From assembly GCA_038750655.1 (NCBI GenBank), contig JBCDGZ010000186.1, positions 1 through 11,938 on the forward strand: a DNA stretch of 11,938 bases, written 5' to 3'. Below the pieces are notes generated by a model, which saw nothing but the letters and a program-made list of their open reading frames with translations, was not told where the DNA came from and searched no databases. This DNA is from JBCDGZ01 sp038750655 (GTDB taxonomy: Bacteria; Bacteroidota; Bacteroidia; Chitinophagales; Saprospiraceae). The position numbers and the translations under genes were made by a program. Below are positions 6,757 through 11,938 of the stretch, one piece after another (position 1 is the stretch's first letter; every line of letters begins with the position of its first letter).

Positions 6757-8037
6757 ATGAAAACCGCAACCATCTGGCGCTGCCTGCTGGTAGTTAGCCT
6801 GCTTTATGCCTTCTCCACAAATACCATCCATGCCACGACCACACGGGGGCTCTATGTCAATGATTTTAAAAACATCATTGGGCAGGAGGCTCGTGAGGAC
6901 AGCCTATTACAATTTGCCTATCAGCAGGGAGTCAACTATCTCTTGCTTTACAATTTATATCATATTGATCAAGAGCAGTTTGATCTGAGTAATCCGCTCA
7001 GCGCCCAGCCGTTGGCGGCGTTCATTGAGAAGGCCAAGGCCCGCTACGGTATTGTAGAAGTCGGCGCCGTAGGCGAAACCGCCAGTTCTTTTATCAAAGT
7101 TGACCTCTACAACGCCAGCCACCCCAATCCCCAGCAGCAAATCGATGTCTATAATATCGAGTTCGAATTCTGGAATCGACAGCTGAATCAAAATTATTAT
7201 TGTCCCACTTACCTCAGCCCCTACGGAGCCGGATGTAGTAACGAAGAAGTCTTTGCCTTCTACTACCACGAGCTGCTGCAAATCAAAAACCTGGCGCAGA
7301 CCAAAGGCAAAAAGCTGGAAACCTACATCGGTAAACCGACCATGGAGCAGTGCGCCCTCATCGGCCAAACTTGCGATCGCGTTTTAGTCCATTACTACCG
7401 AAAATCCGATGTGTACAGCGACGGGGCCAGCATCTACAACTACAATCCCCACCGCCTAAAAGCCCTCGCTCCCGAATCCGGCCAGCTGGCCATTCTCCCT
7501 ATCTTTTCCAACCGCCCCAGCCATATGGGCGAATGGCTGGAGAGCCATGATATGGACGAAGCCCTGGAAACCTTCCTCTACGGAGATCAGGGGTTCAATG
7601 AAGAGGAGGGCGATTGGAAGCGGACCCTCTCCATCGAAGGCGATCAATGGTACCGCTACACCGATTTCATCGGCATGCCTTTCTACCTCCCCGCCGTACA
7701 GGCCCTGGCCCCCACCTCTCTGCAAAAAGACATTCTCGAAGAGGCGCCCCCGCAGACCATCACAAGAAGCTTCAACACCTCCACCAGTCTTGTCAGCGAG
7801 CGGCCCCAGGCCTTCCCTAATCCCGTAGCCGGGCAATCCAGGGTTTTTCTTTCCCGATTAGATGGAGACGCCGAGGTCGCCCTGCGCGATTACTCCGGCC
7901 GGATCGTCAAGAACTATCAGATCGGGGCGGCAACGAATGTTGGCATCGAAGTGTCAGATTTGCCGGCCGGCTGGTATGTACTGGATATTCAGGAGGAGGA
8001 GCGGCGAACCCTACTGAAATTACTGGTTAGTTATTAA
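6757..8037 (+). CDS. Secreted protein of unknown function, possibly a TIM barrel, with T9SS sorting domain
   Basis: I do not recognise this family. Visible parts of the 426-residue product are a signal peptide (about 1-26, ending TIHA), a main domain of about 310 residues and a type A T9SS C-terminal domain. The last begins near residue 348 (AFPNPVAG, then LPAGWYVLDI). The main domain alternates hydrophobic strands with helices: RGLYVNDF near 30, VNYLLLYNLYHI, IVEVGAV, DVYNIEFEFW near 130-138, LETYIGKP, RVLVHYYR and LAILPIF. This pattern suggests a beta/alpha barrel such as those of glycoside hydrolases. Glu135 and Glu137, at the end of a strand, would be candidate acidic catalytic residues; this is inference only. 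Four Cys residues in the middle could form disulphides in the secreted protein. Type IX export to the cell surface is well supported by the C-terminus. Confidence 0.85.
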   Translation: MKTATIWRCLLVVSLLYAFSTNTIHATTTRGLYVNDFKNIIGQEAREDSLLQFAYQQGVNYLLLYNLYHIDQEQFDLSNPLSAQPLAAFIEKAKARYGIVEVGAVGETASSFIKVDLYNASHPNPQQQIDVYNIEFEFWNRQLNQNYYCPTYLSPYGAGCSNEEVFAFYYHELLQIKNLAQTKGKKLETYIGKPTMEQCALIGQTCDRVLVHYYRKSDVYSDGASIYNYNPHRLKALAPESGQLAILPIFSNRPSHMGEWLESHDMDEALETFLYGDQGFNEEEGDWKRTLSIEGDQWYRYTDFIGMPFYLPAVQALAPTSLQKDILEEAPPQTITRSFNTSTSLVSERPQAFPNPVAGQSRVFLSRLDGDAEVALRDYSGRIVKNYQIGAATNVGIEVSDLPAGWYVLDIQEEERRTLLKLLVSY

Positions 8038-8112
8038 ATCATTTTAGAAAAGAAAGTTAATTATTCTGGTGCTTTAGTTTTTCTCATAATTTTGTATTTG
8101 GGTATTGACAGA

Positions 8113-8154
8113 GGTGTTTGGATCTAGCTTTGAGGGTCCAAACACCCTTTTTTT
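8113..8154 (+). terminator. Intrinsic terminator between the secreted protein gene and dnaG
   Basis: GGTGTTTGGATC (8113-8124) pairs with GGTCCAAACACC (8135-8146) over 12 positions with one G-T pair. A run of seven T follows at 8148-8154. It serves the plus-strand gene. The minus-strand dnaG stop codon (8153-8155) overlaps the T-run, so the convergent dnaG message reaches the same hairpin, though without a T-tract on its own side. Confidence 0.9.
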
Positions 8155-10219
8155 ATGCGGTAGGAGGGGGGATAACCGTTTTCAGAATGCTGGCCAGTTC
8201 GCTGCGGCTGGCTCGCAGCTTAAGATCGACTTTAATATAGCGTTGCATCAGCTCCCAATCATTCTCCTCTTGTGCTTTTTTGATGCGTTCCTGATTGACC
8301 TTCAGCATTTTTCCGATTTTGGAAAACTTAAAACGATTCAGCGCTTGTTCGCTGTCTTTGGTAAAATTCAGCTCCGGCATGGGTTGGGTGCGCAGTACGA
8401 TGCTGTGCTTTTCTTCCCAATTCGGGCTATATTCGAAGGGCGAGTGAATCAGGTCAACTGCAATTTTGCTGATTTCTGTATCAGAATGGTTGAGAAAATA
8501 CTGGGTATCGACAGATTTATTGGTCACCAGCCGCTGTAGGCAGTCTTTGGCGATGCGTCCATAAAGTGGATTGTCAAAATCATCGATGATTTCTTCGATT
8601 TCGCTGAGGATGAAGGTGGCGATGTTGATGCCTTTGGCTTCGTCGTGCCATTTGCTGCCCGATTCGATCAACAGGCGGATAATGTCTTTTTCTTGAAATT
8701 CATTGCCGATTGCTCGCTTGGGCGGAGCCGTCGTCGCGGGCTCTCCATCTATCAGCTCGGCCTCTTCTTCGCTGAGTGCGGGCGGAGCGTCGGGAAAGTA
8801 GCCGTCGCCGCTGCGGGCGGGCGGGCCTTCTTGGGGACGACTTGGCGATTGCGGCTTGCGCTGCTGCTCGCGCTCGCGCCGCCGCTGTTCCCGTCGTTCC
8901 TCCTGCCGCTGCTTGCGCATATGCAAGGCCACCGCCCGGTTGCTTTCCTCCACCAGCAGCTCCTCCGATACCTCCATCACCGTCGAGCACTCTCTGATGT
9001 ACAAAGAACGCTTGATAGGATCGGGGATCAAGGCGATACTGCTGACAATGTCCTTGATCAGCTCCGAGCGCTTGATAGGATCGTTGGCCGTTTCGGCCAT
9101 CAGTAGCTGGGTTTTGAAGAGGATAAAATCCTTGGCCTGCTCATCGACGTATTTGCGGAATTCGGAGGCTCCGACGCTTTGTAGGTAGGAGTCGGGGTCT
9201 TCGCCTTCGGGCAGCAGTACGACCTTGACATTCATGTCTTGCTCTAGGACCAGATCGAGCCCGCGCAGCGCAGCCTTGATCCCGGCTGGATCGCCATCGT
9301 AGAGGATTTTGATGTTTGGGGTGTAGCGCTTGATGAGTTGGATTTGCCCTACGGTCAGTGAAGTTCCCGAGGAGGCGACAACATTTTCGATGCCCGCCTG
9401 GTGAAGCGAGATGACATCGGTGTAGCCTTCGACCAGAATACATTCATCCAGCTGCCGGATGGCCTTTTTAGCAAAATACGCTCCGTAGAGTACCCGGCTC
9501 TTATTGTAAATATCTGTTTCTGGCGAGTTGATGTACTTGGGAGCCTTCTTGTCATTGGTTAGTATCCGGCCGGCGAAGGCGATGACTTTACCGGCCAGAT
9601 TGTGGATGGTAAACATGACCCGATTGCGGAAGAAATCGCTGCCGTACTGAGAGGTGAGGCCCAGTTGTTTGAGCATTTCTTCTTTGTGGCCGATGGAGAG
9701 GGCTTGTTGGGTAAAGATATTTTTTCCGTTGGGGGCGAAGCCCAGTCCGAACTTGCGGATGGTTTCTTCTCGGAAGCCACGATCTTTGAAGTAACTCAGG
9801 CCAATGCTCTTACCAGCATCGCTTTCGAAAAGCTGTTTTTGGTAAAAATCCTGTGCGTATTGATTAACGATGTAGAGGCTGTCCTGCAGCTTGCGCTCTT
9901 CGATGTGCTCTTTGGAACTGGCAATTTCCTCAATCTCAATATTATACTTCTTCGCCAAATAGCGCAGGGCTTCCGGAAAGGTATGCCCTTCGTGCTCCAT
10001 TAAAAACTGTACAGAACTCCCTCCCTTACCACAACCGAAGCACTTAAAGAGATTCTTGCTGGGCGAAACCGTAAACGAGGGTGTCTTCTCATTATGAAAA
10101 GGACACAGCCCGATCATATTGCTGCCCCGGCGTTTGAGGCTAACAAATTCTTCCACCACATCCTCAATCCTTGCCGTATCGAGGATTTCTTGCACCGTTT
10201 TCTCTGGAATCATTCCCAT
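8153..10219 (-). CDS. dnaG: DNA primase
   Basis: The 688-residue product has the full DnaG layout. The CHC2 zinc-binding site is Cys39, His42, Cys60 and Cys63 (CPFHNEKTPSF, then FKCFGCGKGG). The catalytic core and Toprim domain follow, with Glu264 and Asp268 in LVEGYTDV and Asp308/Asp310 in YDGDPAG as the metal-binding acidic residues. Residues about 434-506 are a low-complexity linker, first Arg/Glu/Gln-rich then Pro-rich. Residues about 507-688 form the C-terminal part that in this family binds the replicative helicase DnaB. It makes RNA primers at the replication fork. The ATG at 10217-10219 was chosen; another ATG two codons in (10211-10213) is equally possible, as neither has a Shine-Dalgarno sequence. 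It stands alone on the minus strand, without the rpsU or rpoD neighbours seen in Proteobacteria. Confidence 0.97.
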   Translation of the reverse strand: MGMIPEKTVQEILDTARIEDVVEEFVSLKRRGSNMIGLCPFHNEKTPSFTVSPSKNLFKCFGCGKGGSSVQFLMEHEGHTFPEALRYLAKKYNIEIEEIASSKEHIEERKLQDSLYIVNQYAQDFYQKQLFESDAGKSIGLSYFKDRGFREETIRKFGLGFAPNGKNIFTQQALSIGHKEEMLKQLGLTSQYGSDFFRNRVMFTIHNLAGKVIAFAGRILTNDKKAPKYINSPETDIYNKSRVLYGAYFAKKAIRQLDECILVEGYTDVISLHQAGIENVVASSGTSLTVGQIQLIKRYTPNIKILYDGDPAGIKAALRGLDLVLEQDMNVKVVLLPEGEDPDSYLQSVGASEFRKYVDEQAKDFILFKTQLLMAETANDPIKRSELIKDIVSSIALIPDPIKRSLYIRECSTVMEVSEELLVEESNRAVALHMRKQRQEERREQRRREREQQRKPQSPSRPQEGPPARSGDGYFPDAPPALSEEEAELIDGEPATTAPPKRAIGNEFQEKDIIRLLIESGSKWHDEAKGINIATFILSEIEEIIDDFDNPLYGRIAKDCLQRLVTNKSVDTQYFLNHSDTEISKIAVDLIHSPFEYSPNWEEKHSIVLRTQPMPELNFTKDSEQALNRFKFSKIGKMLKVNQERIKKAQEENDWELMQRYIKVDLKLRASRSELASILKTVIPPPTA

Positions 10220-10364
10220 GGGGTAAAAATAGCGATTCTTTGATAAATTCTTCGTCGATAGTCCGCTTTGTCAGCCTTCCGGCGAGCTGAATATTTTAGA
10301 TAAATAAAAATGTATGGACGGCCGAGAAATAGTTTTAATATAAAATGCCCCTGTAAGACAACGA
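10220..10364. other. dnaG upstream region
   Basis: This AT-rich stretch should hold the dnaG promoter on the minus strand. I see no clear TTTG-N19-TAnnTTTG match and no open frame. Confidence 0.4.
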
Positions 10365-10424
10365 TTTAAATAATTGATTTTAACATACATTAAATCTGCT
10401 AACAGTTGTTGGCACATCTATTGA
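10365..10424 (+). promoter_or_regulatory. Sigma-54-like promoter of small RNA copy A with conserved upstream block
   Basis: TTGGCAC (10409-10415), five bases, then TTGA (10421-10424) follows the sigma-54 layout TGGCAC-N5-TTGCW with the correct 10 bases between the GG and the final pair. The -12 C is replaced by A. The whole 60-bp block aligns without gaps to 10762-10821 at 50 of 60 positions, far better than the sequence around it. It includes AACA-N2-TGTT overlapping the -24 element and TTTTAA/TTAA words that could bind an activator. Confidence 0.6.
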
Positions 10425-10435
10425 CCTATTGATAG

Positions 10436-10558
10436 CAAATGATTGCAGATACAAAAAACAGTATTTGATCATTTTCATAAGGTTAAAAAATAATGGGTGT
10501 TCTCATAGTGTGTGGACTGCCCCTTGCCGAAAAGTCGGAGAAGGGGCAGTTTTTTTTT
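10436..10558 (+). ncRNA. Putative small RNA, copy A
   Basis: No known RNA family is recognised. The predicted transcript starts about 12 nt after the -12 element and ends in a T-run, about 123 nt. Its 5' hairpin has AAATGAT (10437-10443) against ATCATTT (10468-10474), continued after a TG bulge by CAGATAC (10446-10452) against GTATTTG (10461-10467). An A-rich single-stranded stretch follows, then a 27-nt core (10489-10515) identical to copy B, then the terminator hairpin. The matching copy at 10834-10961 has a different 5' stem sequence but keeps the pairing, which argues for an RNA product. An ATG in the core opens a 23-codon frame (10493-10564) running through the terminator; I consider translation less likely. 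Confidence 0.68.
10517..10558 (+). terminator. Intrinsic terminator of small RNA copy A
   Basis: CTGCCCCTT (10517-10525) pairs perfectly with AAGGGGCAG (10541-10549), with an inner CCGA-AAAG-TCGG stem-loop (10527-10538). Nine T follow (10550-10558). Confidence 0.93.
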
Positions 10559-10561
10559 GCC

Positions 10562-10761
10562 TAAGTACAAAGGATTTACAATAATTCGTAGGACAAATAA
10601 GTTATGCTTTGCAAAATGGGCCAAGTCCCAATTTATTCACCCACACCTACGAGAATCGCGAACCTTTACCCGCCACCCACGGCTTTGCGAATTGCCAACA
10701 AATTTTTTTGGAGCTGCCAGCAAACGGTAGATTAAGAAAAATTAACCCTGATTATCAGTGT
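10562..10761. other. Spacer between the two small RNA genes, no gene recognised
   Basis: No credible protein gene is seen. The stretch 10641-10655 is complementary to the conserved core of both small RNAs at 14 of 15 positions, allowing one bulged base (see findings). The rest shows no recognised structure. Confidence 0.4.
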
Positions 10762-10821
10762 GTTAAGTAATTAATTTTAACACACATTAAAATTGGTAAC
10801 ATATGTTGGCACATCAATTGA
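10762..10821 (+). promoter_or_regulatory. Sigma-54-like promoter of small RNA copy B with conserved upstream block
   Basis: TTGGCAC (10806-10812), five bases, then TTGA (10818-10821) repeats the copy A arrangement, including the same non-consensus A in the -12 element. Upstream, AATTTTAA (10773-10780) and TTAAAATT (10787-10794) form a perfect 8-bp dyad around CACACA. AACATATGTT (10798-10807) is a palindrome touching the -24 element. These could be activator or repressor sites; the dyad is imperfect in copy A. Confidence 0.6.
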
Positions 10822-10832
10822 ACTATATCAGA

Positions 10833-10961
10833 CAAATCGCACAGACAAAGATCAAGCGTCTTTAGCGGCGATTTTAAAAATACAAACAAGAGAATAATGG
10901 GTGTTCTCATAGTGTGTGGGCTGCCCCTTCCCGAAAAGTCGGGATAGGGGTAGTTTTTTTT
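10833..10961 (+). ncRNA. Putative small RNA, copy B
   Basis: This is the paralogue of copy A, about 129 nt. The 5' stem AAATCGC (10834-10840) against GCGATTT (10868-10874) starts at the same distance from the promoter as in copy A. It keeps AAAT/ATTT and replaces the inner three pairs on both sides. Inside lies AAAGA (10847-10851) against TCTTT (10859-10863). An A-rich stretch, the identical 27-nt core (10893-10919) and a terminator follow. The sequence outside stems, core and promoter is clearly diverged, so the two copies are not a fresh duplication. The ATG in the core opens only 16 codons here, ending inside the terminator hairpin. Confidence 0.68.
10921..10961 (+). terminator. Intrinsic terminator of small RNA copy B
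   Basis: CTGCCCCT (10921-10928) pairs with AGGGGTAG (10946-10953) with one G-T pair. The inner stem CCCGA-AAAG-TCGGG (10930-10943) is one pair longer than in copy A, where the matching positions are mismatched. Eight T follow (10954-10961). Confidence 0.92.
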
Positions 10962-11026
10962 GTTGAAAAAGCTATTCGGTATTATTGCCTGACCAGTCGC
11001 CCTGGCCTTCGGCCTGCTTTGCTTCT

Positions 11027-11331
11027 CGTTTTCAGGACCTCATCAATGCCCTCCCCGAAATTGAAGTCATCATTATCTGCATGAACTGCATCCCCTACGT
11101 CGATCAATCTGGTCTCTACGCTATGGAGGATGCCATCCTGGATATGCAAGCCCAAGGCATCAAGGTGATCTTCACCGATGTCCACGGGCAACCCCGCGAT
11201 TTATTCGAGCGTTTTGACTTGATTCCCAGTTGGTAAAAGAAGAATTCTGCTTTAATAACTTCGAGACGGCGGCTGACTGGTTGCAGGGTTATCTAAAAGT
11301 GCCTGAAGAAGCGTTGATGGAAAGTGTTTAG
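11027..11331 (+). pseudogene. SulP-type permease remnant, C-terminal STAS domain only, frameshifted
   Basis: From about 11030 the frame reads FQDLINALPEIEVIII, then CIPYVDQSGLYAMEDAI and IKVIFTDVHGQPRDLFER. This matches the STAS domain at the C-terminus of SulP anion permeases, including the DQSG loop. No membrane part precedes it, only about 65 bp after the small RNA terminator. The frame stops at 11234-11236, but the next frame carries on the family's usual ending from about 11231 (LVKEEFCFNNFETAADWLQG) to a TAG at 11329-11331. A lost base near 11230 explains this. The piece is therefore both 5'-truncated and frameshifted. An isolated 83-residue STAS protein from the TTG at 10985 is conceivable but unlikely. 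Confidence 0.8.
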
Positions 11332-11352
11332 CAGGTAGAGTCAAATTTCTAT

Positions 11353-11518
11353 TTAAAGAATGGTAATCAACGATGTTTTATTAATCTCTACAACAAAATT
11401 GTGCTCAAGTTCGCCACAGATTTTTTCAAGATTTCTATCAAATAGGTGTATTAAATCCTTTGTTTGTTAAAAAATAGGTAAGCTTTCTAGGAAGCTGAGC
11501 ATCTACAATAAATTTCAT
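11353..11518 (-). pseudogene. DUF5615 toxin remnant with internal deletion
   Basis: On the minus strand an ATG at 11516-11518 overlaps the antitoxin stop as ATGA. It encodes 26 residues, beginning MKFIVDAQLPRKLTYFL, and stops at 11438-11440. This is the typical N-terminus of DUF5615 (PIN-like) toxins. In another frame, just downstream, FDRNLEKICGELEHNFVVEI (then NKTSL) up to the TAA at 11353-11355 matches the typical C-terminus. Roughly half of the usual protein of about 110 residues is missing, including the central acidic motifs. The toxin is therefore almost certainly inactive. The residue matches are from memory of the family. Confidence 0.75.
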
Positions 11519-11754
11519 GCGACTAATCTGCTAATATTTTTTACTTTAGTCAGTTCCACTGCAAATAGGAGGCAGGCTTGTAAATCTTCGAACTCCAGGT
11601 CCTCATAATCTTCTAGAATCTCTTCATTACTCATTCCAGAAGCTAGTAATTCTAGGATATGCTCTACAGGGTACCTCATTCCTCGGAGACAAGGTTTCCC
11701 ATGACAAATTTTAGGATCAACAGTGATTCTTTTTAATATCTCTTCGTTTGTCAA
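11515..11754 (-). CDS. DUF433 family antitoxin
   Basis: The 79-residue product carries the DUF433 signature almost throughout: RITVDPKICHGKPCLRGMRY near residues 9-28, then LELLASGMSNEEILEDYEDL and DLQACLLFAVEL. DUF433 proteins are small helix-turn-helix-like antitoxins, usually encoded just before a DUF5615 PIN-like toxin. That partner is here but broken. The best start is a TTG (11752-11754) preceded by AAAGAG. There is no in-frame ATG upstream, and the first internal Met lies inside the conserved region. Stop and toxin start overlap as ATGA, the sign of translational coupling. The antitoxin looks intact and may still bind DNA or cross-neutralise a related toxin elsewhere. Confidence 0.88.
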   Translation of the reverse strand: MTNEEILKRITVDPKICHGKPCLRGMRYPVEHILELLASGMSNEEILEDYEDLEFEDLQACLLFAVELTKVKNISRLVA

Positions 11755-11783
11755 TACTCTTTGATTGTGATGATTGATAAAAA

Positions 11784-11816
11784 TAGATTCCTTCCTTTAA
11801 AGGTAAACTATTTATA
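11784..11816 (-). promoter_or_regulatory. Possible autoregulated promoter of the antitoxin gene
   Basis: Read on the minus strand, a TTTA-like -33 element is followed after about 18 bases by TATTTTTA, a loose fit to the Bacteroidota pattern. Between them lies the perfect palindrome CCTTTAAAGG (11794-11803), well placed for an antitoxin operator about 40 bp before the TTG start. All of this is inference. Confidence 0.3.
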
Positions 11817-11938
11817 AGGTATTTATTAATGCCCCAAAAATTAGGTAAAAATGATCTTGGCTTAGTAAAAATCATGGTGATAAAAATTCTTTAAAAAAAT
11901 CCTCTCCCTCCTCGATCCTGCCCCTTAAGAAAAATTAC
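11817..11938. other. AT-rich right edge, no gene recognised
   Basis: I see no open frame with a recognisable motif and no clear terminator. The stretch may belong to an upstream region beyond the window. Confidence 0.4.

Noticed and set aside
8700..9106. Plus-strand and second minus-strand frames rich in Ala, Arg and Pro
   Set aside because: They are shadows of the GC-rich, low-complexity linker in dnaG, whose own frame carries all expected primase motifs.
10631..10720. GGTTCG-type sequence on the minus strand suggesting a tRNA
   Set aside because: No acceptor, D or anticodon stems can be drawn around it.
10512..10730. 72-codon frame with a GTG start
   Set aside because: It begins inside the core and terminator of small RNA copy A and is absent from copy B, so it is not a credible gene.

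Overview
The window most likely comes from a member of the Bacteroidota, probably Saprospirales or Lewinella-like. This is an inference from three things. Two proteins end in type IX secretion (T9SS) type A sorting domains. Start codons follow A/T-rich stretches with little Shine-Dalgarno signal. One promoter fits the Bacteroidota pattern TTTG-N19-TAnnTTTG. Base composition looks close to balanced in genes and AT-rich between them.

Layout. Positions 1-1497 (minus) hold a subtilisin-type serine protease that runs off the left edge, with an unusual membrane-embedded N-terminus. Its upstream region (1498-1822) carries an inverted array of 7-bp repeats and a second dyad before trxB (thioredoxin reductase, plus). 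A class II fructose-bisphosphate aldolase gene follows and ends at a clear terminator. A good Bacteroidota promoter (3967-3997) then precedes a leader of about 420 nt, rich in hairpins, in front of a secreted M43-like metalloprotease. Next comes a secreted protein of unknown function, perhaps a TIM barrel; both carry T9SS C-terminal domains. A terminator separates these from the convergent dnaG (DNA primase, minus, 8153-10219).

The right end (10220-11938) is an accessory, decaying region. Its most striking content is a pair of paralogous, probably non-coding small RNA genes about 397 bp apart. Each has a sigma-54-like promoter (TTGGCAC-N5-TTGA), a conserved 60-bp promoter block, a 5' hairpin starting exactly 13 nt after the -12 element, an identical 27-nt core and an intrinsic terminator. 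The 5' stem sequences differ but keep pairing in both copies, and the terminator stem also varies while staying paired. The layout recalls the sigma-54-dependent Qrr RNAs of Vibrio, but there is no evident sequence relationship. Directly after the second terminator lies a frameshifted STAS-domain remnant of a SulP-type permease. Last comes a DUF433 antitoxin gene (minus) whose overlapping DUF5615 toxin partner has lost its middle, leaving an apparently orphaned antitoxin.
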